In this document: in pieces, positions 57,641-64,000 of the stretch
How positions within the stretch are numbered: position 1 is the first letter of the stretch
Layout: each line of letters opens with the position of its first letter
From: Amorphoplanes friuliensis DSM 7358
GTDB lineage: Bacteria; Actinomycetota; Actinomycetes; Mycobacteriales; Micromonosporaceae
DNA length: 64,000 nt
Assembly (NCBI RefSeq): GCF_000494755.1
Contig: NC_022657.1
Location: 8,834,001 to 8,898,000 of the forward strand
Direction of reading: 5' to 3'
Made by a program: the position numbers and the translations under genes
Notes under the pieces: generated by a model
Database searches by the model: none
What the model was told of the DNA's origin: nothing
Seen by the model: only the letters and a program-made list of their open reading frames with translations

Positions 57641-58279
57641 GTGACATCTCTTGGGGACCGGTGGGTTGCGGCGGCGCGGGGTGCCGGGGCGACGGCCGGG
57701 GACGCGGATCTGGCGGCGGCCGGCGAATACCTGTTGGCACGCTGGTCGGAGCCGCAGCGGCAGTACCACACCGTGGCGCATCTGACGGCCGTCCTGGACG
57801 TGATCGACGAGTTCGCCACGCTGGCACCGGGCGCGGACCGGGTGCGGCTCGCGGCCTGGTTGCACGACGCGGTCTACGACCCGCGGGCGCTGGGCGACAC
57901 CAACGAGCGTGACAGCGCGGAGTTCGCCGAAGGCCTGCTCACGACGCTGGGGGCGCCGGACGAGGTGGCCGCTGAGGTGGCGCGGCTGGTCGGGCTGACG
58001 GCCGGGCACGCGACGAACGACGACGACCCCGACGGTGAGCTGCTCTGCGACGCCGACCTGGCGATCCTGGCGAGCACACCGGACGACTACGCGGCTTACA
58101 CGGCCGCGATCCGCCGCGAGTACGCCCACGTGCCCGACGAGGCTTTCCGCGGCGGCCGCACGCAGGTGCTGAAGGCGTTGCTCGAGCTGCCGTCGATCTA
58201 TCGCCACGCGCCGCTGCGGCAGGCCTGGGAGGACCGGGCTCGGGCCAATCTCGAGGCGGAACTCAAGACTTTGGGGTGA
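57641..58279 (+). CDS. HD-domain metal-dependent phosphohydrolase
   Basis: 212 residues. HD signatures: QYHTVAHLTAVLD (first His), LAAWLHDAVYDPRALG (HD pair) and LLCDADLAIL (final Asp). It belongs to a predicted phosphohydrolase family whose substrates are undetermined. GTG from -10 spacing. The last 17 bases overlap the convergent DUF4031 gene. Confidence 0.82.
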   Translation: MTSLGDRWVAAARGAGATAGDADLAAAGEYLLARWSEPQRQYHTVAHLTAVLDVIDEFATLAPGADRVRLAAWLHDAVYDPRALGDTNERDSAEFAEGLLTTLGAPDEVAAEVARLVGLTAGHATNDDDPDGELLCDADLAILASTPDDYAAYTAAIRREYAHVPDEAFRGGRTQVLKALLELPSIYRHAPLRQAWEDRARANLEAELKTLG

Positions 58280-58532
58280 GGTGCTTCGGCCGGCGCAGTC
58301 CGGCCGCGCGCAGCCGGGCGGAGAGGTCCCGGGACCGGACCAGGGTGGCGCCGAGCAGCAGCGCCATCGGGAAACGGTTTTCCGGGATGTCGTAGTGGTC
58401 CCGGTCGAACGCCCGCCGCGGCGCGCCCAGCATCTCGGCGAAGACGTGCAGCTCGTCGTAGGACACGTCGCTGACCAGGTGGGACCAGAGGCGGCCCCGG
58501 CCCGGCCAGCGTGGCTCGTCGACGAGGATCAA
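58263..58532 (-). CDS. DUF4031 family protein
   Basis: 89 residues: ILVDEPRWPGRGRLWSHLVS, FAEMLGAPRRAFDRDHYDIP and the basic C terminus LRRPKHLTPKS fit DUF4031, small proteins of unknown function with conserved His, Asp and Tyr that suggest enzymatic activity. The start is TTG overlapping the glpD stop (TTGA). The 3' end overlaps the HD gene. Confidence 0.8.
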   Translation of the reverse strand: MILVDEPRWPGRGRLWSHLVSDVSYDELHVFAEMLGAPRRAFDRDHYDIPENRFPMALLLGATLVRSRDLSARLRAAGLRRPKHLTPKS

Positions 58533-60328
58533 AGGTCGACTTCGAGCAGTTCCGTGCCGCGGTCGGCCGCGTAACCCCGGACGTCGGGGACTCCGAGGCG
58601 GGCCGCGTCGGCGGTGAGGTCGTCGGGCATCTTCTGCGACTGCCGTTCGGCCTCGACCCGCGCCAGGTAGTGCTCGATCTCCCGGTCGCGGACCGCCTTG
58701 TCCCAGCCCAGGGCGTCTCCCATGACGGCGGCGGCGTGCGCGGCGGTCTCGGCACCGCGGTGCGACGTCTCGATCGAGATGCGGGTCCGGCGGGTCAGGA
58801 CGTCGTCGAGGTGCAGGGCGCCTTCCGCCTGGGCGGCGTACGCGATCTCGGCCGCCAGGTATTCGGGCGCGCCGGACAGCGGGGTCGCCAGCTCGGGGTT
58901 CGCCTCGATCATCGCGAGCAGGTGCACGGTGAGCGTGCCGTACCGCTCGAGCAGGTGCTCGATCACGCCGGCCGTGACACCGTGGCGGCGGGCGATGTCC
59001 TGCCTGTCCCGCCAGGCGGCCCAGAAGCCGTCGGCGCCGAGCAGCGGGAGCTGGTCGGTGCGGGACGGCCGCGCGGGCCCGCCGAGGCGGCGCACGGCCC
59101 GGTCGATGACGTCGGCGGCCATCACGCGGTAGGTCGTGTATTTCCCGCCGGCGACGAGCAGCAGCCCGAGCATCGGCTCGACAACGGCGTGCTCACGGGA
59201 CAGCTTCGAGGTGGAGTCGGCCTCGCCGGAGAGCAGCGGTCGCAGCCCGGCGTAGACGCCCTCGATGTCGTCGGTGGTCAGTGGCCGGTCGAGCACGGTG
59301 TTGACCTGGTCGAGCAGATAGCGGATGTCCCGTGCGGACGCGGCCGGGTGTGACCGGTCCAGCTGCCAGTCGGTGTCGGTCGTACCGATGATCCAATGGC
59401 CGCCCCACGGGATCACGAAGAGCACCGAGGTGGGTGTCCGCAGGATCAGGCCGGCCTCGCCGGTGATCGCCGAGCGCGGCACGACCAGGTGGACGCCCTT
59501 GGAGGCGCGGACGCGCAGGCCCGGGCGGACACCGACGTCCTTGAGCATGCGGGACAGGTCGTCGCTCCACACACCGGTGGCGGCGACGACCGTGCGGGCG
59601 CGCACCTCGAACTCCGGTGAGCCGGGCGCCTCGAGGTCGCGGACCTTGACCCCGACGACCTCGCGCGCCTCGCGCACAAAACCGGTGACGCGGGCGCTGG
59701 TGACCACCGCGGCACCGAGGCTGGCAGCGGTGCGGGCGAGGTTGACGACCAGCCGGGCGTCGTCGACCTGCCCGTCGAAGTAGCGGATCGCACCGCTGAT
59801 CTTGTCGGCGCGCAGGCTGGGGAACATGTGCCGGGCGCCGTCGCGGGTCAGGTGGCGGTGCAGCGGCATGCCGCGGCCGCTGCCGAAGATCCCGGCGAAG
59901 GCGTCGTAGGCGGCGACACCGAGGCCGTAATAGGCCCGCTGCCAGACCCGCGCGGGCGGCGAGGCGGCCGGGAGCGGCACCAGGATCGGCACGGGCCGGA
60001 CGAGGTGCGGCGCGAGCCGGCTGGTCAGCAGGCCACGCTCGGTCAGCGCCTCGTGCACGAGGTGGAGCTCGAGCTGCTCGAGATAACGCAGGCCGCCGTG
60101 GATCAGCTTGCTGGACCGGCTGGAGGTGCCGGCGGCCAGGTCACGGGCCTCGACCAGGGCGACGCTCAGGCCCCGCGACGCGGCGTCGAGAGCGGCTCCG
60201 GCGCCGGTGACCCCGCCGCCGACGACAAGCACGTCGAACTGCTCGTCCCGGAGCCGTCGCAGGTCCGAGACACGACGGATCGGGGAGAGCCGGCCGGCTG
60301 CATAGCGTGAGACCGAGGGAGAGCGCAC
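58529..60328 (-). CDS. glpD: Glycerol-3-phosphate dehydrogenase GlpD
   Basis: 599 residues. FAD-binding VLVVGGGVTGAGAALDAASR, substrate/FAD loop SSRSSKLIHGGLRYLEQ, GIRYFDGQVDDARLV-like GAIRYFDGQVDDARL, and HWIIGTTDTDW near residue 340. A membrane-associated flavoenzyme that passes electrons from glycerol 3-phosphate to quinones. GTG is chosen because TACCGT (60335-60340) ends 6 bases upstream; the longer frame to 60427 would cover repeat copy 3. DUF4031 follows by overlap. Confidence 0.93.
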   Translation of the reverse strand: MRSPSVSRYAAGRLSPIRRVSDLRRLRDEQFDVLVVGGGVTGAGAALDAASRGLSVALVEARDLAAGTSSRSSKLIHGGLRYLEQLELHLVHEALTERGLLTSRLAPHLVRPVPILVPLPAASPPARVWQRAYYGLGVAAYDAFAGIFGSGRGMPLHRHLTRDGARHMFPSLRADKISGAIRYFDGQVDDARLVVNLARTAASLGAAVVTSARVTGFVREAREVVGVKVRDLEAPGSPEFEVRARTVVAATGVWSDDLSRMLKDVGVRPGLRVRASKGVHLVVPRSAITGEAGLILRTPTSVLFVIPWGGHWIIGTTDTDWQLDRSHPAASARDIRYLLDQVNTVLDRPLTTDDIEGVYAGLRPLLSGEADSTSKLSREHAVVEPMLGLLLVAGGKYTTYRVMAADVIDRAVRRLGGPARPSRTDQLPLLGADGFWAAWRDRQDIARRHGVTAGVIEHLLERYGTLTVHLLAMIEANPELATPLSGAPEYLAAEIAYAAQAEGALHLDDVLTRRTRISIETSHRGAETAAHAAAVMGDALGWDKAVRDREIEHYLARVEAERQSQKMPDDLTADAARLGVPDVRGYAADRGTELLEVDL

Positions 60329-60334
60329 AACCCC

Positions 60335-60340
60335 ACGGTA
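60335..60340 (-). promoter_or_regulatory. -10 box, leaderless promoter (glpD)
   Basis: TACCGT, 6 bases before the GTG at 60328. Confidence 0.5.
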
Positions 60341-60402
60341 GCGCTGCCGTGTGTCACGCAGGAGGGTGAAATCTGGATTATCAAGATCAAGTTCAGGAGG
60401 AT

Positions 60403-60462
60403 CATGTCGTAGGTCCGTGCGGATCACCGACCGTCGCTCCCGCCGATCGCCGGCTGCGTGCG
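60403..60462 (-). repeat. Dispersed element, copy 3 (60 bp, overlaps a 3' coding end)
   Basis: Read on the minus strand: CGCACGCAGCC, then the TCGGCGGGAGCGACGGTC head and the CCTACGACATG tail, followed by ATCCTCCTGAACTTGATCTT. It covers the last 13 codons of the HxlR-peroxiredoxin gene, including IGGSDGR and its stop, and lies upstream of glpD. Confidence 0.8.
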
Positions 60463-61299
60463 GGCAAGACCGAACCCCGTCGCGAGCTCCAGCATCTCGG
60501 TCACCGAGGCCGCCGGGTCGGTGATCGGATATTGCACCGCCCGGATCGTCGCAGAGGCGTCGACCAGCAACGACAGCCGCTTGAAGCGGTCGACTCCCGA
60601 GGCGCGGAAGGTCGGCAGGCGTAGCCCGGCGGCGACCTTGGCGTCCTGGTCGGAGACCAGCGGGAACGGCAGCCCGGCGTGCGCCGCGAAGGCCTCCAGC
60701 TGGTCCGGCCGCTGGGTGCTCACGCCCTTGACCTGCACCCCGGCGGCCGCAAAATCGTCGGCACGGGACGCGTAGGTCAGCGACTCGAGCGTGCAGCCGC
60801 CCGCGCCCGGGATGTCGCCCCAGCCCGGCGGGTAGTCAGCGGCACTCGGATAGGCGCCTGGGAAGAAGTAGAGAACCGTCCAGCGTGAGATCGGCACGAC
60901 CGGGACCAGGTGGCCGACCAGGCCGTGCACACGGTGGGCCTCGGCCGAGGTCGGTGCGGCCGTCGCGGTCAGGGAACCGTCGCCCAGCACGTGCCGCGTG
61001 CCCCAGTCCTGCAGCGCGATGAGCACCGGGAGCAGGCCCTCACCCTTGGCCGTGAGCAGGTAGTCGAAGCGCGGCGGGTGCTCCGAGTAGGCCTCGCGCC
61101 GCAGCACACCGTGGGAGACCAGGGCGGCCAGGCGCTCGGTCAGAGCACGGCGGCTCACGCCCAGCGAGCGCTGCAGAGCCTCGAAGCGGGTCACACCGCC
61201 GGCGATGTCGCGGACCACCAGGAAGGTCCACCAGTCCGTGAGCACGCCGAGGGCCTGCTCGATGCCGCAGTCGGCATCAATGAGTTCGACCCTGCGCAC
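60424..61299 (-). CDS. HxlR regulator fused to a peroxiredoxin-like domain
   Basis: 291 residues. Residues 1-95 are an HxlR winged helix (DCGIEQALGVLTDWWTFLVV, RRALTERLAALVSHGVLRRE). Residues about 135-280 are an AhpC/TSA-type thioredoxin fold (YFFPGAYPSAADYPPGWGDI, ADDFAAAGVQVKGVST, LPFPLVSDQDAKVAAGLRLP), where the single Cys (GGCTLES) could be peroxidatic. A one-component redox sensor is likely. GTG chosen because TATACT (61307-61312) ends 7 bases upstream. Confidence 0.8.
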   Translation of the reverse strand: MRRVELIDADCGIEQALGVLTDWWTFLVVRDIAGGVTRFEALQRSLGVSRRALTERLAALVSHGVLRREAYSEHPPRFDYLLTAKGEGLLPVLIALQDWGTRHVLGDGSLTATAAPTSAEAHRVHGLVGHLVPVVPISRWTVLYFFPGAYPSAADYPPGWGDIPGAGGCTLESLTYASRADDFAAAGVQVKGVSTQRPDQLEAFAAHAGLPFPLVSDQDAKVAAGLRLPTFRASGVDRFKRLSLLVDASATIRAVQYPITDPAASVTEMLELATGFGLARTQPAIGGSDGR

Positions 61300-61306
61300 G
61301 CTCATC

Positions 61307-61312
61307 AGTATA
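61307..61312 (-). promoter_or_regulatory. -10 box, leaderless promoter (HxlR fusion)
   Basis: TATACT, 7 bases before the GTG at 61299 and directly next to the operator at 61312-61336. Confidence 0.5.
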
Positions 61313-61336
61313 GTCCGTTCCAGAATGGAACTGACT
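61312..61336. promoter_or_regulatory. Palindromic operator between the HxlR fusion and MFS genes
   Basis: GTTCCA (61317-61322), GAA, TGGAAC (61326-61331) form a perfect palindrome, widened by AGT and ACT at the edges. It sits between divergent genes and overlaps the -10 flank of the regulator, so autoregulation and control of the MFS gene are likely. Confidence 0.65.
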
Positions 61337-61354
61337 CGAACGGGGGCGGGGACC

Positions 61355-62587
61355 GTGAGCGTGTTCTGGCGATGGTGGGCGGCCGGCACCAGCAGTGATC
61401 TGGGTTCGGCCGTCGGTGGAGTGGCCCTGCCACTGACCGCGCTCACGGTCCTCGATGCGACAGCGTTCGAGATGGGCATGATCGCGGCGGCCGGGTACGT
61501 GGCCTGGATCGTGATCGGCCTGCCCGCCGGGATCATCGTGCAGCGGCTGCCCCTGCGCGGCACGCAGGTCGCGGCGGACCTGATCCGGGCGGCCGCCGTG
61601 GCCTCGATCCCGGTGGCCTGGTGGCTCGGCGTACTCACCGTCACCCAGCTGATCGTCGCGGCGCTGGTGGTCAGCTTCGCGCACGTCATCTTCTTCGTCG
61701 CGAACACCACGTTCCTGCCGGAGATCGTCAGCCGTGACCAGCTCCAGTCGCGCAACAGCCTGACCTCGGGCACCCACGCGACGACCCAGCTCGCCGGGCC
61801 GTCGCTCGGTGGTCTGGCGGTGCAGCTCCTCGGCGCGGTGCCGACCCTGCTGGTCGACGCGGTCAGCTATCTCGTGTCGGCCGCCCTGCTCCGCACCCTG
61901 CCGGCCCGGCACGGCCACCGGCCCGACCGGCCCACGCCGATGGGCGCGATGATCCGCGAGGGCTGGGCGTTTGTCGTCAAGCACCCGATGATGGGCCCGA
62001 CGATGTGGGCGGCGACCGCGATGAACTTCGTCAGCGGCGCGTACCACGCGCTCTTTGCGCTCTACCTGGTGCGGGAGCTGCACGCCCCGGCCGGTGTGGT
62101 CGGTGTGCTGCTGGCGATGGACGGCCTCGGCACGCTGATCGGTGCGGCGCTGACCACCCGGGTCACCAACGCCCTGGGTACGGCCCGCGGACTGATCATC
62201 CTCGGCTTCGTGGAGGCGGCCGGCGCGTTCCTCATCCCGGTCGGTACGGGCTGGGCCGCCTACGCCGCGTTCACCGCCGGTGTGTTGATCACCGCGTGCC
62301 TGAGCTGCATCTTCAGCGTGACCACCCGGACGTACCGGCAGATCGCCAGCCCGCCGGAGCTGTTGTCGCGGGTGATGGCGACGGTCCGCTTCGTCTCGTG
62401 GGGTGCGATCCCCGTCGGCGGGCTCGTGGCGGGTGCGCTGGCCGGACCGTTCGGTGCCAGGGCCACGCTGTTCGTCTTCGCGTTCGCCGCCCTGCTCGGA
62501 CCGCTCGCGCTCTTCTTCTCGCCCGTCCGGGGCGAGCGCGACCTGGTCCTTCCGCCCGTTCCGGAACGGGAAGCGTCCGCCCGGTAG
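61355..62587 (+). CDS. MFS transporter
   Basis: 410 residues, 12 membrane segments, close to the MFS exporter group common in actinobacteria (FWRWWAAGTSSDLGSAVGGV, LPEIVSRDQLQSRNSLTSG, TRTYRQIASPPELLSRVMAT). A likely drug or metabolite efflux pump. The GTG at 61355 after GGGGGCGGGG is preferred; the ATG at 61325 lies inside the operator. Divergent from its probable regulator. Confidence 0.85.
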   Translation: MSVFWRWWAAGTSSDLGSAVGGVALPLTALTVLDATAFEMGMIAAAGYVAWIVIGLPAGIIVQRLPLRGTQVAADLIRAAAVASIPVAWWLGVLTVTQLIVAALVVSFAHVIFFVANTTFLPEIVSRDQLQSRNSLTSGTHATTQLAGPSLGGLAVQLLGAVPTLLVDAVSYLVSAALLRTLPARHGHRPDRPTPMGAMIREGWAFVVKHPMMGPTMWAATAMNFVSGAYHALFALYLVRELHAPAGVVGVLLAMDGLGTLIGAALTTRVTNALGTARGLIILGFVEAAGAFLIPVGTGWAAYAAFTAGVLITACLSCIFSVTTRTYRQIASPPELLSRVMATVRFVSWGAIPVGGLVAGALAGPFGARATLFVFAFAALLGPLALFFSPVRGERDLVLPPVPEREASAR

Positions 62588-62590
62588 GTT
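62585..62590 (+). promoter_or_regulatory. -10 box, leaderless promoter (double GNAT)
   Basis: TAGGTT, 8 bases before the GTG at 62599. It includes the stop of the MFS gene. Confidence 0.4.
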
Positions 62591-62598
62591 CGGCGGTT

Positions 62599-63600
62599 GT
62601 GGACAGCGAGTTCTGGATCTCCGAACTGACCGATGACGACGTGCCCGCCGTGGTTGCTCTGTGCCGGACCGCGCTCGATCTGCCGGAGGACGCCGCCGAG
62701 GCAGCGGAGATCGTGCTGCGGCTGCGGGAGACCACCGGGACCGCCGGGTGGTCCGCGACGCCGCGCAAGCTGGCCGGGTTCATCGCGCTCAGGTCGGCCG
62801 GTGCCGGTCCCGCCGCGGCCGGTGCCGCCCTGTCCGGAGAGCCGGTGTCCGTCACCGGCGGCCGGGTCATCGGGGTGGTGCTGGGCTCGGTGTCGCACCG
62901 CGACCGGTCGATCGGCCACGTCGACCTGGTGGCCGTCGATCCCCGGGAGCGCCGCCGCGGTGTCGCCCGCGCGCTGGTGTCCCGGGTCGAGGGTGCGCTG
63001 GCCGGGCTGGGTGCCGGTGACATCGTCATCGCCGGCAACGCTCCGTACTACGCGTGGCCCGGCATCGACGTGCGGTACACCCCGGCGATCTGCGCCGCGA
63101 TGGCGTTCGGCTTCGAGCAGGACCAGCCCGCGTGGAACATGACCGTCGACACCGCCGTGGCCGGGCTCGAGTCCACCGCCGACCACGAGGAACGCCTGGC
63201 GGGCGAGGGCATCACCGTGCGGCGGGCCGGCGCCGAGGACGTGCCCGCGCTGGTCAGCTTCGCGCTGGCGACCTTCGGTGGGGGCTGGGCGGGCGAGATC
63301 ACCCACTCGGTCGGCCGGGACCAGGCCGGTTGCCATCTGGCGCTGGCCAAGGACGGGTCGATCCTGGGCTTCGCCGCGTACGGGTCGTCGCGGCCGAGCT
63401 GGTTCGGGCCGATGGGCACCGCGACCGCCGCCCGGGGGCTGGGCATCGGGGCGTTGCTGCTGCGCCGGTGCCTCGCCGACCAGCGGGCCGCCGGTCACGA
63501 GACGGTGCAGATCGGCTGGGTGGGGCCGCTGCCGTTCTACTCCAAGGCCGTCGGCGCCCGCGTCGAACGGGTGTTCCTGCTCTACCGCAAGCAGCTCTGA
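62599..63600 (+). CDS. Tandem GNAT acetyltransferase
   Basis: 333 residues with two GNAT folds. The first has VDLVAVDPRERRRGVARALV, the acetyl-CoA loop; the second has ATAARGLGIGALLLRRCLAD and QIGWVGPLPFYSKAVGARVE. The middle of the protein (PYYAWPGIDVRYTPAI) is typical of a family of double acetyltransferases acting on unknown acceptors. GTG start from -10 spacing. A good terminator follows. Confidence 0.82.
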   Translation: MDSEFWISELTDDDVPAVVALCRTALDLPEDAAEAAEIVLRLRETTGTAGWSATPRKLAGFIALRSAGAGPAAAGAALSGEPVSVTGGRVIGVVLGSVSHRDRSIGHVDLVAVDPRERRRGVARALVSRVEGALAGLGAGDIVIAGNAPYYAWPGIDVRYTPAICAAMAFGFEQDQPAWNMTVDTAVAGLESTADHEERLAGEGITVRRAGAEDVPALVSFALATFGGGWAGEITHSVGRDQAGCHLALAKDGSILGFAAYGSSRPSWFGPMGTATAARGLGIGALLLRRCLADQRAAGHETVQIGWVGPLPFYSKAVGARVERVFLLYRKQL

Positions 63601-63653
63601 GACTGCGCCTGAGCTGCACCTGAACAGCACTCGGCCGTTTCTAGCGTGATGAG

Positions 63654-63677
63654 AGCCCGGACCATCAGGTCCGGGCT
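63654..63677 (+). terminator. Intrinsic terminator after the GNAT gene
   Basis: AGCCCGGACC, ATCA loop, GGTCCGGGCT, then TTCT: a perfect 10-bp stem. Confidence 0.85.
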
Positions 63678-63707
63678 TTCTGCGCGCCGGAAACGACGAG
63701 GACCCCC

Positions 63708-64000
63708 ATGCCCGCACTGCGTTCCGCCCCCCACCGGGTGCTCGCCCTGCTCGTGGTCGTCGCCGTCGGGGTCGCGCTGACCTTCTACATGAGCCGGGCG
63801 GAGGCGGTCATCACGACGCCGTTCACCACCACGTTCTCGGCCAACGCGAACGGTGCGATCGTGCTGCGCGGCAACACGAACCTCACCTGCCCGCCGGCGG
63901 CGACGGGCTGCACCGACGGTCTGCAGGGCATCGGCTCGGCCTCGACCGAGGTGCTGAACAACAACGGCTACGTGATGCAGAACGCGGGCGCCGACCAGGC
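63708..64000 (+). CDS. Secreted surface protein, 3' truncated by window edge
   Basis: The first 97 codons. A signal peptide (VLALLVVVAVGVALTFYMS) is followed by a mature region with FTTTFSANANGAIVLRGNT, two Cys (LTCPPAATGCTDG) and NNNGYVMQNAG. This opening is typical of large actinobacterial surface proteins with DUF11/adhesin-type repeats. ATG start; no strong Shine-Dalgarno, GACGAGGACC nearby. The rest lies outside the window. Confidence 0.75.
   Translation, partial: MPALRSAPHRVLALLVVVAVGVALTFYMSRAEAVITTPFTTTFSANANGAIVLRGNTNLTCPPAATGCTDGLQGIGSASTEVLNNNGYVMQNAGADQ

Noticed and set aside
60329..60427. glpD start at the far upstream in-frame position (60427)
   Set aside because: That extension runs through the dispersed repeat and lies outside the leaderless -10 spacing; similarity to GlpD starts near the GTG at 60328.
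1..64000. tRNA, rRNA, prophage or biosynthetic gene cluster
   Set aside because: No TPsiC-loop pattern in a cloverleaf context, no integrase or phage structural gene, and no synthase genes were seen.

Overview
The window is GC-rich and densely packed, and it reads as the chromosome of a motile actinobacterium. A Micromonosporaceae member close to Actinoplanes is the best guess. The evidence is a complete chemotaxis operon, mycothiol synthase (MshD), GlnR, an HbhA-like protein, a MurB, many GTG/TTG starts, ATGA-type overlaps, and at least fifteen genes with a TANNNT -10 box ending 5-9 bases before the start codon, as expected for leaderless actinobacterial transcripts. The species assignment is inference. 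No tRNA, rRNA, CRISPR array, phage or biosynthetic cluster was seen.

Layout. 1-2110: a truncated AI-2E family transporter and a sulfotransferase. 2250-9672: a minus-strand chemotaxis operon in the order cheA, cheW, an unrecognised 290-residue protein, cheB, cheR, cheY, cheX, cheY and a divergent CheX-like protein. It is flanked by a divergent response-regulator/kinase pair (9758-11351). 11466-19601: a CAP-domain secreted protein, murB, a DinB/MDMPI protein, a GH1 beta-glucosidase with its LacI regulator, a macrodomain protein, an EI24 membrane protein and two secreted proteins. 19638-21853: alpha/beta hydrolase, DUF2516, HbhA-like protein and XRE regulator, the last three in an order known from mycobacteria. 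21923-27203: asparaginase, BKACE, YgfZ, a Fur-family regulator, a class IV aminotransferase, a nitrobindin-like protein with an unlisted 34-residue membrane protein, and a DsrE-like protein. 27240-29103: gene remnants. 29208-34489: sseC, rhodanese with a cysteine-rich leader peptide, lmeA-like, a membrane protein, glnR and mshD, syntenic (from memory) with the Mycobacterium tuberculosis Rv0814c-Rv0819 block. 34648-45912: stress proteins, pstSCAB under a PHO box, Nudix, a Gfo/Idh oxidoreductase and a PiT/DUF47 phosphate transporter pair. 46060-64000: an ECF41 sigma factor, a DinG-type helicase, a second AI-2E protein, a GroES-like protein, a PrsW-type protease with a very long GYGAQP-repeat tail, a FUSC protein, glpD, a HxlR-peroxiredoxin fusion with a divergent MFS gene, a double GNAT, and the start of a surface protein.

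The most unusual content is non-coding. Several structured DNA elements sit in gaps between genes, mostly where convergent genes meet: a two-module array of about 17 near-palindromic 25-bp units (43156-44096) with duplicated tails; a 164-bp almost perfect palindrome whose two ends supply the stop codons of both flanking genes (34487-34650); a 475-bp element with long terminal inverted repeats (50600-51074); and a 44-60-bp sequence dispersed in three copies at gene 3' ends (2171, 26029, 60403). I do not recognise any of these as a named family. They are the best candidates for something undescribed.
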